Shown here: positions 32,686 to 42,524 of the stretch, one piece after another
Position numbering within the stretch: the first letter of the stretch is position 1
Layout of the letters: every line of letters begins with the position of its first letter
NCBI GenBank assembly: GCA_019112785.1
Contig: DXIQ01000063.1
Location: forward strand, 1-64,000
Length of the DNA stretch: 64,000 nucleotides
Origin: Candidatus Blautia stercorigallinarum
Lineage (GTDB): Bacteria; Bacillota; Clostridia; Lachnospirales; Lachnospiraceae
Direction of reading: 5' to 3'
Made by a program: the position numbers and the translations under genes
The notes under the pieces: generated by a model
Database searches by the model: none
What the model was told of the DNA's origin: nothing
The model's input: only the letters and a program-made list of their open reading frames with translations

Positions 32686-34719
32686 ATGAGGGAAAATGTA
32701 AGATGTGAGATATACTGTCAGAAGGGAAAAAGTTTTTACCCGGAAATTACTCTGAACACAGAAGGGTGGGAAGAAGAAGGGCTTTATGTAGAAATAGCGG
32801 AACATATGACAAAGGACTGCTGCCTGGGGGAGATCTGCCTTCGCATTAAAAACACTTCTAATATGGAGAACTTTAATCTTCGGGCAGGGAGACCGGTGAA
32901 GATTTATCTTCCCATGGAACAGCCGGAAAAAATGACTGCCATGTATATGTTTAATCCATGGTGGACAAGACCGGCTTTCATAGAAAGTTTTCAGGAAATC
33001 CCCGACCGCACCCAGGTTCTTTTTATGAAGTATCCGGATCACTATGCCTGTATGGTGCCCATGGTGGGAAAAAAGTTTAAAACCTGTATATCCGGAGGAA
33101 CGAAAGACGGTCTCTGCCTGGATATGACAGCAGGCCTGGGAGGAATCAGTTCTTTAGAAGAGCCTTTGTATCTTATATCGAAAGCTTCCTCTTTGTACGA
33201 AGCCATACATAAGGCATTTGTATGGATTGCGGATTATAAAGGGATCCGGATCCGGGAAGAACGTCGGATCCCGGAAATGTTCCGGTATCTGGGCTGGTGC
33301 AGCTGGGATGCCTTTTACAGAGAAGTCAGCGAAAAGGGAATCCGGCGCAAAGCGGAAGAACTCTCTGAAAAACATGTCCCGGTAAAATGGATGATGATCG
33401 ATGACGGCTGGATGACCATGGATGACAAGGAAGAGCTCCTGGCTGATTTTGCTCCGGACCGGAAAAAATTTCCCGAAGGTTTCCGGAAGATGACAGAAGA
33501 GCTGAAAGAAAATAACGGGATACGGTGGATGGGCGTCTGGCATGCCCTGGGAGGATTCTGGGGAGGCCTTGTCCCGGAAAGCCCTCTGGCCCGGAGAGAA
33601 GCCCCCTATCTGTATCAGACAGTGAGCGGCAAGCTGGTTCCAAGCCCTGTGACAGGAGAAAAATTTTACCGTGACTGGTACGAGCTGCTGAACCGCCAGG
33701 GTATCAGCTTTGTAAAGGTAGACGGCCAGAGTTCGGCTACCTGGTATTTTGAAAATGATCTGCCTCTGGCCCAGGCTGTACGGGGAATGAATGAAGCTCT
33801 GGAGAGCGGCGCTTCCCGCATGGACGGAGGGGTCATTAACTGTATGGGAATGGCGATGGAAAATATCCTGGCAAGGCCGGCAACTGCTGTTTCCAGAAAC
33901 AGCGACGACTTTGTGCCGGACAAAGAAGGCGGATTTGCGGAACATCTTCTTCAGAACGCATACAATGCCCTGTATCATAACGAGCTGTACTGCTGTGACT
34001 GGGATATGTTCTGGACTATGCACAAGGACGCCGTGAAACACAGCCTGCTGAGAGCCGTCAGCGGAGGACCGCTATATGTCAGTGATAAGCCGGGGGCTAC
34101 TGACCCGGAAATTTTGAAGCCTCTTACTTATCAGAACGGCAAGATCCTGATGATGGACCGTTCTGCAAAACCTGCCCAGGACTGCATTTTTTCAGATCCT
34201 ATGAAGAAGGGCGTTCTGAAACTTCATAATATAGCTTCCTATGGCGATAAAAAGGCCGGAGGAATGGCAGTGTTTAATCTTACAGACCGGATGCAGCCCT
34301 TTTCTTTCTGCCCAGGGGATATTCCCGATTTGGAAGTTGCTCATACTTACCGGGTTTATGACTATTTCAGCAAGAAAGCTTTTTCCCTTGACCGGAATGA
34401 AAAATATGAAGGAACCATGGAGCCGGGTGGCTTTGGCTGGTATGTCATTCTCCCGGAAGGTGAAAATGGCGCCTGCCTGGGACTTTTGGATAAATATGCA
34501 GGATTTACAGCAATGGAAAATATATACGAAAGCAGCAACAGAGTCACTGTGATACTGGGAGAATCTGGAAGGGTAGGATGGATATCCGAGAAAAAGCCAC
34601 AGAAAATTCTGGTGAATGGTCAGGAGTTTAAGGGAAAAACAGAAGAGAGAGAAAAGGTATTTACAGTTGAGCTGCCGGAAAAGCCGTCTAAGCTTATTTT
34701 AACTCTGACTTTTGACTGA
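32686..34719 (+). CDS. Sip1-like alpha-galactosidase (GH36, raffinose synthase-like)
   Basis: A 677-residue protein of the Sip1/raffinose-synthase branch of GH36. GWCSWDAFY and MMIDDGWM begin the barrel, FVKVDGQS holds the likely nucleophile and SRNSDDF the likely acid/base. No signal peptide. The track start lies in the hairpin region; AAAGGGA precedes the ATG at 32686. Bacterial members are usually hydrolases, though transglycosylation is possible. It is the last gene of the alpha-galactoside operon, and a terminator follows. Confidence 0.82.
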   Translation: MRENVRCEIYCQKGKSFYPEITLNTEGWEEEGLYVEIAEHMTKDCCLGEICLRIKNTSNMENFNLRAGRPVKIYLPMEQPEKMTAMYMFNPWWTRPAFIESFQEIPDRTQVLFMKYPDHYACMVPMVGKKFKTCISGGTKDGLCLDMTAGLGGISSLEEPLYLISKASSLYEAIHKAFVWIADYKGIRIREERRIPEMFRYLGWCSWDAFYREVSEKGIRRKAEELSEKHVPVKWMMIDDGWMTMDDKEELLADFAPDRKKFPEGFRKMTEELKENNGIRWMGVWHALGGFWGGLVPESPLARREAPYLYQTVSGKLVPSPVTGEKFYRDWYELLNRQGISFVKVDGQSSATWYFENDLPLAQAVRGMNEALESGASRMDGGVINCMGMAMENILARPATAVSRNSDDFVPDKEGGFAEHLLQNAYNALYHNELYCCDWDMFWTMHKDAVKHSLLRAVSGGPLYVSDKPGATDPEILKPLTYQNGKILMMDRSAKPAQDCIFSDPMKKGVLKLHNIASYGDKKAGGMAVFNLTDRMQPFSFCPGDIPDLEVAHTYRVYDYFSKKAFSLDRNEKYEGTMEPGGFGWYVILPEGENGACLGLLDKYAGFTAMENIYESSNRVTVILGESGRVGWISEKKPQKILVNGQEFKGKTEEREKVFTVELPEKPSKLILTLTFD

Positions 34720-34764
34720 AAGATGATAGAACCCTTGTTAAAGGATATTGTTGTGAAAATCAGG

Positions 34765-34802
34765 AAAATCGTCTATACTTTAGTATAGGCGATTTTCTAT
34801 TC
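34765..34802 (+). terminator. Terminator of the alpha-galactoside operon
   Basis: AAAATCGTCTATAC pairs with GTATAGGCGATTTT around a TTTA loop, ending in TTTTCTATTCT. Confidence 0.75.
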
Positions 34803-34867
34803 TGCAGAAAAATCAGCTGGGTTCTCCTGCAGAACAGGAAAGATGAAAAGGAGTGTGAAGGCATAGG

Positions 34868-36526
34868 ATGGGTGTGTATTTAAACAGTAAAAACCCTTAT
34901 GGAATGTTTTTGGATGAAGCTGCCTCCATGTACTTTATCGATAAGTCAGAAATGCTTCTTGAACTGCTTCCTATGGTAGAGAACAGTGAAGATATTATTG
35001 AAAATCTTGGCTCCGGCACAGGAAAAAGCAACCGTTATCTGTGCATTACCCGGCCCCGCCGTTTTGGAAAAACAGTAATGGCTACAATGATCGCTTCATT
35101 TTTCGGAAAAGGCAAAGACAGCAGACCGATTTTTGAAAAGCTGAAAGTAAGGAACGCAAAAGAAGCTTTCGAGGCTCATATTAACAAGCACAATGTGATC
35201 TACATCAGCTTAAATGAGGTTCCTCAGAACTGTTCAAGTTATGAAAAATATATTGGAAGAATCGAAAAAAGACTGCGTAATGATCTGAAAAGCCAGTTTC
35301 CGGATATAGAGGTTGATGAAGAAGAACCGGTTTGGGATATACTGAATGATATATATGAATCAGAAGATGAGGACCGTTTTATTTTTGTTCTTGATGAATG
35401 GGACTATATTTTCCACAGAGACTTTGTAAGAGAAAAAGATAAAAAGGCATATGTAGAATTTCTCAGTAATCTTCTTAAAGGAAAGTCTTATGTGGAATTA
35501 GCATATATGACAGGAATCCTTCCCATTGCAAAATATTCCAGCGGTTCAGAACTGAATATGTTTTATGAATATACAATGGCAGAAGAAGAAAAGTATTCAG
35601 AATATTTCGGATTTACTGAAGGGGAAGTTGACGAACTTTATAAAAGATATAAAGCTCAGAAACTTAATCCGGAAAATGTGACCAGAGAGAGACTCCGCAT
35701 CTGGTATGACGGCTACCATACGAAAGCTGGAGAACGGGTATATAATCCCAGATCCGTAGTAGCTGCGCTGACCAATAATAATCTTGGAAACTATTGGACC
35801 AGCTCAGGTCCATATGATGAAATCTTTTATTATATAAGAGAAAACGTAGATGCAGTCCGGGATGATCTGGCGCTGCTAGTATCGGGAATTCCGGTTCAGG
35901 CAAAAGTAAGAGAATATGCGGCCACATCTATGAATCTCCGGACGAAAAATGAGATATTCTCAGCTATGGTCGTCTATGGATTTTTGAACTACGAAAACGG
36001 ATACGTATCAATTCCAAATAAAGAACTGATGGATAAATTTGCAGATATGCTGCAAAAAGAGCCGTCATTAGGCTATGTGTATCGTTTAGCCGCAGAGTCT
36101 TCTAAAATGCTTCAGGCTACTAAAGACGGAAATACAGAGTTAATGGCAAAGATCCTGGAATACGCCCATAATACAGAAAGCCCATTATTAAATTATAATA
36201 ATGAGGCTGAGCTTACTATGATCGTTAATATGGTATATCTGTCTGCCAGAGACAGCTATAGGATAGAGAGAGAAGATAAAGCAGGAATTGGCTACGTAGA
36301 TTTTATTTTTTATCCTTTGTACAAAAATGAAGATGGAATTATTCTTGAACTAAAGGTGGATAATACGGCGGAAGCTGCAATCAGACAGATCAAGGAGAAG
36401 AATTATGCTTTAAAATTTAAAGGAAAACTGGGACAGGATCCTACATATACGGGACGGATTCTGGCCGTGGGAATTTCTTATGATAAAAAGACAAAAAAGC
36501 ATGATTGTAAGGTGGAGGTATTATAA
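34868..36526 (+). CDS. AAA-ATPase-like / PD-(D/E)XK nuclease-domain protein
   Basis: A 552-residue protein with an N-terminal AAA-ATPase-like domain (opening IDKSEMLLELLP, then TRPRRFGKTVMATMIA, an atypical Walker A, and FVLDEWD as Walker B) and a C-terminal PD-(D/E)XK domain (VDFIFYP then GIILELKVD and the QIKEKNYA motif). These proteins are common, often multi-copy, in Clostridia and Bacteroidetes; their function is unknown, with mobile-element or defence roles suggested. Its last stop base is the first base of the aldo-keto reductase ATG, so the two are coupled. Confidence 0.85.
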   Translation: MGVYLNSKNPYGMFLDEAASMYFIDKSEMLLELLPMVENSEDIIENLGSGTGKSNRYLCITRPRRFGKTVMATMIASFFGKGKDSRPIFEKLKVRNAKEAFEAHINKHNVIYISLNEVPQNCSSYEKYIGRIEKRLRNDLKSQFPDIEVDEEEPVWDILNDIYESEDEDRFIFVLDEWDYIFHRDFVREKDKKAYVEFLSNLLKGKSYVELAYMTGILPIAKYSSGSELNMFYEYTMAEEEKYSEYFGFTEGEVDELYKRYKAQKLNPENVTRERLRIWYDGYHTKAGERVYNPRSVVAALTNNNLGNYWTSSGPYDEIFYYIRENVDAVRDDLALLVSGIPVQAKVREYAATSMNLRTKNEIFSAMVVYGFLNYENGYVSIPNKELMDKFADMLQKEPSLGYVYRLAAESSKMLQATKDGNTELMAKILEYAHNTESPLLNYNNEAELTMIVNMVYLSARDSYRIEREDKAGIGYVDFIFYPLYKNEDGIILELKVDNTAEAAIRQIKEKNYALKFKGKLGQDPTYTGRILAVGISYDKKTKKHDCKVEVL

Positions 36527-37668
36527 TGAGATACAGAGAACTGGGAAAAACAGGCCTGAAAGTCAGTGAGATTGGCCTTGGAGCCGAATGGCTGGAACGT
36601 CACAACGAAGAAGAAGTAAAGGCAGTTATTGACTGCTGTGAAGACTACGGGATCAACATTCTGGACTGCTGGATGTCTGAGCCGAATGTGCGGACAAATA
36701 TCGGAAAAGCCCTGAAAGGGAAACGGGAGAAATGGATCATCCAGGGACATTTCGGCTCTACCTGGCAGGATGGACAGTATGTCCGTACCAGAGAGATGGA
36801 CAAGGTAAAAGAGGCATTTTCAGATTTGCTGACACGGCTGCAGACGGATTATATAGATCTGGGCATGATCCATTTTGTAGATGAAGAAGCAGAGTTTCAC
36901 AGGATCATGGAAGGAGAATTTCTGGCTTATGTGAAAGAGCAGAAGGAGAAAGGGATCATCCGTCACATTGGCATGAGCACCCATAATCCCAGAGTGGCAA
37001 AGCTGGCGGCCTTGAGCGGAGAAATCGAAATGCTCCTGTTCAGTATTAATCCGGCCTTTGACCTTCTTCCGGCAAGCGAGGATCTGAATATATATTTTGC
37101 AGAGAATTACGAGGAGAGCCTGGGTGGCATCGATCCGGAGAGGGCGGAACTATACCGGATCTGCGAGCAGCAGGGAGTGGGCATTACGGTTATGAAAGGG
37201 TATGCAGGGGGAAGACTGTTTTCTTCCAAGACTTCTCCTTTCGGCGTGGCCCTGACGCCGGTCCAGTGTATCCATTACGCCCTGACCAGACCGGCTGTGG
37301 CCAGCATACTTACCGGCTGCGATACACCGGAACATGTAAAAGAAGCTGCCAGCTATGAGACCGCCACGGAAGAAGAAAAAGATTATGCTACCGTGCTGGC
37401 AAAAGCCCCTCATCATGCCTATTCGGGACAGTGCACCTACTGCGGCCACTGCGCTCCATGCCCTGCTCAGATCGATATTGCCATGGTAAATAAACTTTAT
37501 GACCTGGCAGTGATGCAGAAGGAGATCCCAGCCAGTCTCCGGGCCCATTATGAAGGACTGTCTGCCAACGCAGAAGACTGTATCGGCTGCGGCGGCTGTG
37601 AAGAGAGATGTCCATTTGGAGTGCCTGTGGTTGAAAGAATGGAGAAGGCAAAAGCATTGTTCAGATAA
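36526..37668 (+). CDS. Aldo-keto reductase with C-terminal 4Fe-4S domain
   Basis: A 380-residue protein with an aldo-keto reductase barrel (residues 1-290) and a ferredoxin-like tail carrying CTYCGHCAPC and CIGCGGCEERC, enough for two iron-sulfur clusters. The usual catalytic Tyr and Lys positions look altered (LDCWMSEPN and WIIQGHFGS where DxxxxYG and TK are expected), so classical reductase activity is doubtful. The start shares one base with the preceding stop. The substrate is unknown. Confidence 0.82.
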   Translation: MRYRELGKTGLKVSEIGLGAEWLERHNEEEVKAVIDCCEDYGINILDCWMSEPNVRTNIGKALKGKREKWIIQGHFGSTWQDGQYVRTREMDKVKEAFSDLLTRLQTDYIDLGMIHFVDEEAEFHRIMEGEFLAYVKEQKEKGIIRHIGMSTHNPRVAKLAALSGEIEMLLFSINPAFDLLPASEDLNIYFAENYEESLGGIDPERAELYRICEQQGVGITVMKGYAGGRLFSSKTSPFGVALTPVQCIHYALTRPAVASILTGCDTPEHVKEAASYETATEEEKDYATVLAKAPHHAYSGQCTYCGHCAPCPAQIDIAMVNKLYDLAVMQKEIPASLRAHYEGLSANAEDCIGCGGCEERCPFGVPVVERMEKAKALFR

Positions 37669-37728
37669 AAATGGAGTCCCCCTCACATCTGTTTAGCAAG
37701 AATTATAAAAATATGAGCAATGAGCAGA

Positions 37729-37757
37729 TTGACGGAAGCTCCCTTTTTCCATATGAT
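37729..37757 (+). promoter_or_regulatory. Promoter of the GH112 gene
   Basis: TTGACG and TATGAT are separated by 17 bp, and transcription should start about 30 bp before the TTG start codon. This also excludes the ATG at 37720 as a start. Confidence 0.65.
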
Positions 37758-37794
37758 AAAATTAACAATAAAAGCAGGAGAAAGGAGAAGAATA

Positions 37795-39957
37795 TTGAAA
37801 GAAAATGCAAAAGGAAGAGTGACGATCCCTACAGACCTTGATGTGGTCCCTGAAACACTGGAGCTTCTGAAAAGATGGGGGGCAGATGCTATCCGTGACT
37901 GTGACGGCACAGATTATCCGGAAGAGCTAAAGAACGTAGATGCAAAAGTGTATTCCACCTATTACACTACAAGGAAAGACAATGCCTGGGCCAAGGCAAA
38001 TCCGGATGAGATCCAGCAGATGTATATTATGACCCCTTTTTACACCGCTGTCAGTGATGAGCTGTCTGTTCATCTTATGGACCACCTGTATCCGGATATG
38101 CTGAAAGTAAATGATCATGACGATATTACCAGATGGTGGGAAGTGATAGACCGGACTACCGGGAAAGTGGTACCGCCGGAGCAGTGGAGCTATGACAGCG
38201 AGACGGGAAACGTGACTATTCACAGCCCGCAGGCTTTTCATGACTATACCGTCAGCTTTCTTGCATATATCATGTGGGATCCGGTACATATGTATAATGC
38301 GGTGACAAACGGATGGAAGGATTTTGAAAAGCAGATCACTTTTGATGTGCGTCAGCCGAAGACTCATAAATATTCCATGGAGAGACTGCGGAAATTTATC
38401 GCGGACAACCCTCATGTAGACGTGATCCGTTATACCACCTTTTTCCATCAGTTCACTTTGATCTTTGATGAGCTGGCAAGAGAGAAGTATGTGGACTGGT
38501 ATGGATATTCTGCGTCAGTAAGTCCTTATATCCTGGAACAGTTTGAAAAAGAAGCAGGGTATAAGTTCCGGCCGGAATTTATCATTGACCAGGGGTATAT
38601 GAACAATACCTACCGTATTCCTTCAAAGGAATTCCTGGATTTCCAGGCTTTCCAGAGAAGAGAAGTAGCAAAACTGGCAAAAGAGATGGTGGATATCACC
38701 CATGAATGCGGAAAAGAAGCCATGATGTTCCTGGGAGACCACTGGATCGGAACAGAACCCTTTATGGATGAGTTTAAATCTATTGGCCTGGACGCTGTTG
38801 TGGGAAGTGTTGGAAACGGCGCCACACTGCGGCTGATCAGCGATATCGAGGGGGTAAGATACAGAGAGGGACGTCTCCTGCCTTATTTTTTCCCGGATGT
38901 ATTTCATGAAGGGGGAGATCCGGTAAAAGAGGCAAAGATCAACTGGGTAACGGCCAGAAGAGCGATCCTGAGAAAACCCATCGACCGGATCGGATACGGC
39001 GGATACTTAAAACTTGCCATGGAGTTCCCGGACTTCATTGATTATGTGGAAAGTGTATGCAACGAGTTCCGGACCCTATACGAGAACATCAAGGGAACAA
39101 CACCTTACTGTATTAAGAAAGTAGCGGTTCTGAACTGCTGGGGAAAGATGCGGGCATGGGGCAACCATATGGTCCATCACGCCATCTATTATAAACAGAA
39201 TTATTCTTACGCAGGGGTGATCGAGGCCTTAAGCGGGGCACCCTTTGACGTCCGGTTTATCAGCTTTGACGATATCCGTCAGGATCCGGATATCCTGAAA
39301 GATATTGATGTGATCCTGAATGTGGGAGACGCGGATACAGCCTATACAGGCGGAGAAAACTGGACAGATGAAAAGATTGTTACTGCCGTAAAGAAGTTCA
39401 TCTATAACGGCGGAGGATTTATCGGAGTGGGAGAGCCCACAGGCCATCAGTATCAGGGACATTTCCTTCAGCTTGCCACTACTATGGGCGTAGAGAAGGA
39501 AACAGGCTTTACTTTAAATGTAGACAAGTATAACTGGGAAGAACACGATCATTTCATTAAAGAAGACTGTACGAAAGAAATTGATTTCGGCGAAGGAAAG
39601 AAAAGCATGTATGCACTGGATGGAACCCAGATCCTCGTCCAGCGTGACAAGGAAGTCCAGATGGCTGTGAAGGAGTTCGGAAAAGGGCGCTGCGTATATA
39701 TCAGCGGCCTTCCCTACAGCTTTGAAAACAGCAGGATCCTGTACCGTTCCATTATCTGGTCTTCACATGATGAAGAGAAGCTCTGCCGGTGGTTCAGCAC
39801 CAACTTTAATGTGGAAGTTCATGCTTATGTAAAGAATGGAAAGTACTGTGTGGTGAATAACACTTACGAGCCTCAGACCACAACCGTATACAGAGGAGAC
39901 GGAACAAGCTTTGATGTGGATCTGAAGGCGAACGAGATCATCTGGTATGAAATATAA
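37795..39957 (+). CDS. 1,3-beta-galactosyl-N-acetylhexosamine phosphorylase (GH112)
   Basis: A 720-residue GH112 phosphorylase that splits galacto-N-biose or lacto-N-biose with phosphate into galactose-1-phosphate and GalNAc or GlcNAc in the cytoplasm. The family is recognised from GRVTIPTDLDVVPET at the start, IRDCDGTDYPEEL, RWWEVIDR, DWYGYSASVSPY and a Rossmann-like C-terminal part (VGVGEPTGHQYQGHF). The start is a TTG: AAAGGAG lies 7 nt upstream and the upstream promoter would not include the track ATG. It works with the N-acetylhexosamine kinase at 47309. Preference for GNB over LNB cannot be read. Confidence 0.95.
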   Translation: MKENAKGRVTIPTDLDVVPETLELLKRWGADAIRDCDGTDYPEELKNVDAKVYSTYYTTRKDNAWAKANPDEIQQMYIMTPFYTAVSDELSVHLMDHLYPDMLKVNDHDDITRWWEVIDRTTGKVVPPEQWSYDSETGNVTIHSPQAFHDYTVSFLAYIMWDPVHMYNAVTNGWKDFEKQITFDVRQPKTHKYSMERLRKFIADNPHVDVIRYTTFFHQFTLIFDELAREKYVDWYGYSASVSPYILEQFEKEAGYKFRPEFIIDQGYMNNTYRIPSKEFLDFQAFQRREVAKLAKEMVDITHECGKEAMMFLGDHWIGTEPFMDEFKSIGLDAVVGSVGNGATLRLISDIEGVRYREGRLLPYFFPDVFHEGGDPVKEAKINWVTARRAILRKPIDRIGYGGYLKLAMEFPDFIDYVESVCNEFRTLYENIKGTTPYCIKKVAVLNCWGKMRAWGNHMVHHAIYYKQNYSYAGVIEALSGAPFDVRFISFDDIRQDPDILKDIDVILNVGDADTAYTGGENWTDEKIVTAVKKFIYNGGGFIGVGEPTGHQYQGHFLQLATTMGVEKETGFTLNVDKYNWEEHDHFIKEDCTKEIDFGEGKKSMYALDGTQILVQRDKEVQMAVKEFGKGRCVYISGLPYSFENSRILYRSIIWSSHDEEKLCRWFSTNFNVEVHAYVKNGKYCVVNNTYEPQTTTVYRGDGTSFDVDLKANEIIWYEI

Positions 39958-39987
39958 AATGCCGGTTTATCCGTCTGGAGAGCGCAC

Positions 39988-40821
39988 TTATTCTTTCTCA
40001 TGATCCTGCCGGTATCTTATAGGGGTGATCCCATAGAATTTCCGGAAGGTCTGTGTGAAATAAGACTGGGAGGAAAATCCTGTAGAGCCGGCGATATCCG
40101 AGACGGAGAGATCCGTATCCCTGAGAAGCTGACAGGCAGCCTCCAGTCTGCGCCGGTTCAGATACTGGATAGGAGAAAGTCCGGTATATTTGGCAAAGGA
40201 ATGTGCCATATAATATTTATTCATGTGAGTCAGCCCTGTCAGGGTGTCCAGAGTAATATGTTCTGCATAGTTTGTGTCCAGATATTCTTTTATCTGGGCA
40301 CATTCTTTTGTCATCCGTACAGTATTGATGGAGACAGGCACCAGCTGGCGGGAAGAGCGGAGGATCCGCAGGATCAGGATTTCAAGAAGGTGCTGACAGA
40401 TCAGTTCCGCACCGTAGCCTCCTGATTTCATTTCATAATGGATCTGGGCAAAAAGGTCCCGGATCAAAGACACATTATCAAAATTGCAGAAAATCTGAGC
40501 GGTAGAAGACTGGTCTTCTTCCTGAAAGGCGATGCCGTCGATGCCCAGGACATAATATTCAAGGGGCGTGCCGGGAATGGACTGCTCTGTGTGTTCCAGA
40601 TAAGGCGGAATGATGATCAGATCTCCGGTTTCGATAGGACGGATATCCCGGCGGAAGAAGAAGTTTCCTTTGCCATTGAGTACAAAGAAGATTTCTGTAA
40701 AGGGATGAGTGTGAAGAACACTGGGCCAGTCTTTTTCATCTTTGGACAGTGAGATGGACAGCAGCCGGGAATTGATCTTGGGGATCTCGTTTTCTTTGAT
40801 GGAATAATGTCTGTGGCTCAT
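39988..40821 (-). CDS. AraC-family regulator
   Basis: A 277-residue AraC regulator with an N-terminal cupin domain (HTHPFTEIFFVLNGKGNFFFRRDIRPIETGDLIIIPP) and two HTH motifs (LDTLTGLTHMNKYYMAHSFAKYTG, VSDIAGSTGFSSQSYFTQTFRKFYG). It is convergent with the GH112 gene and divergent from the transporter operon, and probably activates the latter and perhaps GH112 in response to a galactosyl-hexosamine sugar. The ligand is inferred. Confidence 0.9.
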   Translation of the reverse strand: MSHRHYSIKENEIPKINSRLLSISLSKDEKDWPSVLHTHPFTEIFFVLNGKGNFFFRRDIRPIETGDLIIIPPYLEHTEQSIPGTPLEYYVLGIDGIAFQEEDQSSTAQIFCNFDNVSLIRDLFAQIHYEMKSGGYGAELICQHLLEILILRILRSSRQLVPVSINTVRMTKECAQIKEYLDTNYAEHITLDTLTGLTHMNKYYMAHSFAKYTGLSPIQYLNRRRLEAACQLLRDTDLSVSDIAGSTGFSSQSYFTQTFRKFYGITPIRYRQDHEKE

Positions 40822-41049
40822 ACTGCTGCCTCCTTGTGTTTGCTTGAATTTTTGCTTTGTTGTAGATATTATACAAAGAAAAACAGGATGAAAGCAAGAG
40901 ATTGTAGATGAAATAACAAAAAATATTTAGATATCGTGGTGATATTGTTAAAAACAGCAATAATTATAAAAGAAAAGCCAATATCTGTATGGAAGAGGTA
41001 TTTAAAATAGTCTATGATGTAAACAACAGGAAAAAAGGAGGTAAAATCT

Positions 41050-42441
41050 ATGAAGAGAAAAATGGTGAAAAAGCTGATCTCGGCATCTCTTGTTTCTGTA
41101 ATGGCAGCTTCTATGCTGACTGCATGCGGAGGCGGTTCGGATGACGGCGCCGGTTCCGGTGACAGCGGAAGTGGCAGCGAAAGCGGAGGCGGGGACGTTC
41201 TGAAGGTCGCAGCTTTTGAAGGCGGAAACGGAGCTGATATCTGGGATAAGATCACAGCGGCTTTTGAGGAGGAAACCGGGTGCGAAGTAGAATTAGAGTT
41301 GTCCTCCGAACTGGATCAGGTACTGACAAAGGACATCCAGAATGGCGATGTTCCGGATATTGTCTACTATAACCTGGGACAGGCCAGCGGATTTACCGAG
41401 ACGATGCTGAAAGAACAGGCAGTTGCAGACATCTCCGATGTGTTTGATGATGAACTCAAGGGTAAGATGCTGGACGGAATCCTTGACGGAACAGCTGCAC
41501 AGCCTTATGGCGACGGGAAGATCTATCTTGCGCCGATCTTCTATACCCAGACCGGCTTCTGGTACAATGCAACACTGGTAGGAGAAGGAAAAGAATATGC
41601 CCTTCCAACTACCTGGGATGAATTCTTTGAACTGGGACAGCAGGCAAAGGCAGACGGAAGAGCGCTCTTTACATATCCTCAGTCAGGATACTTTGACGCT
41701 ACTATCTATGCGATGCTGGCACAGGCGGGAGGAATTGATTTCTACAATAACGCCCTGACCTATGACGCAGATACCTGGACTTCCGATGAAGGAAGAAAAG
41801 TCCTGGATACAGTAGCAGAACTGGTATCTTCCGACAACATCTGGGCAGATACTGTTGCCAATGCCAATACAGACGGCGGATTTAAGATCAATCAGCAGGC
41901 AGTTATTGACGGCGAAGCCCTCTTCATGCCAAACGGAAGCTGGGTAGTAGGCGAGATGGCAAACACAACTCCTTCAGACTACGAGTGGGGAGTAATGGGT
42001 GTTCCAAAATGGAGCGCAGACGAGAGCCAGTCTGTATATACCTTTACCGAGCAGATGTGGATCCCGGCAGATGCCGCCAACATCGATCTTGCAAAAGAAT
42101 TTATCAAATTTATGTACTCCGATACAGTTGTTGATCTTTGCCTGGCAAATAAGACAACCAATGCTGAGACCGGCGAAGAGTCCGATTCTCCTATCGTTGT
42201 TCCTGTAAAGGGCGCAGCCGATAAACTGCCTGAAGGTGTGATCAAGAGCAGCTTCCAGACAGGGGATGATGTAGTAGCTGTTACCGGTACATGGGCAACA
42301 ACAGCGCCTATCGAAGGACTTGATATGAAAGGTTCCATCTACGGACCGATCGATTCCATCAGCAACGGCGATATGACTGTGGACGAATGGCAGAGCCAGC
42401 TTGTAGATGTATGGGAAAGATGCGCAGCCGCTATGGAGTAA
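41050..42441 (+). CDS. ABC transporter sugar-binding lipoprotein (GH112 locus)
   Basis: A 463-residue family 1 binding protein with lipobox LTAC (anchor Cys26) and a long Gly/Ser-rich linker (residues 27-48) before the folded domain (LKVAAFEGGNGADIWDKITAAFEEE). AGGAGG precedes the ATG. It is first of a CUT1 operon whose permeases follow a small terminator hairpin. By location it should bind galacto-N-biose/lacto-N-biose or short mucin glycans. Confidence 0.9.
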   Translation: MKRKMVKKLISASLVSVMAASMLTACGGGSDDGAGSGDSGSGSESGGGDVLKVAAFEGGNGADIWDKITAAFEEETGCEVELELSSELDQVLTKDIQNGDVPDIVYYNLGQASGFTETMLKEQAVADISDVFDDELKGKMLDGILDGTAAQPYGDGKIYLAPIFYTQTGFWYNATLVGEGKEYALPTTWDEFFELGQQAKADGRALFTYPQSGYFDATIYAMLAQAGGIDFYNNALTYDADTWTSDEGRKVLDTVAELVSSDNIWADTVANANTDGGFKINQQAVIDGEALFMPNGSWVVGEMANTTPSDYEWGVMGVPKWSADESQSVYTFTEQMWIPADAANIDLAKEFIKFMYSDTVVDLCLANKTTNAETGEESDSPIVVPVKGAADKLPEGVIKSSFQTGDDVVAVTGTWATTAPIEGLDMKGSIYGPIDSISNGDMTVDEWQSQLVDVWERCAAAME

Positions 42442-42472
42442 ATATTTGAATAAGAATAGCATATGTGCTGAG

Positions 42473-42506
42473 AAAACGGTGAGTTGTTACAGCTCACCGT
42501 TTTTAA
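42473..42506 (+). terminator. Internal hairpin between binding protein and permeases
   Basis: AAAACGGTGAG and CTCACCGTTTT form a perfect 11-bp stem followed by T residues. Partial termination here would give more binding protein than permease, a common arrangement in sugar ABC operons. Confidence 0.75.
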
Positions 42507-42524
42507 AAAGAAAGGAGACATAGT

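Noticed and set aside
27439-34719. Search for an ATPase gene of the sugar ABC transporter
   Set aside because: None found; CUT1 systems often share one MsmK ATPase, so the absence is not treated as damage.
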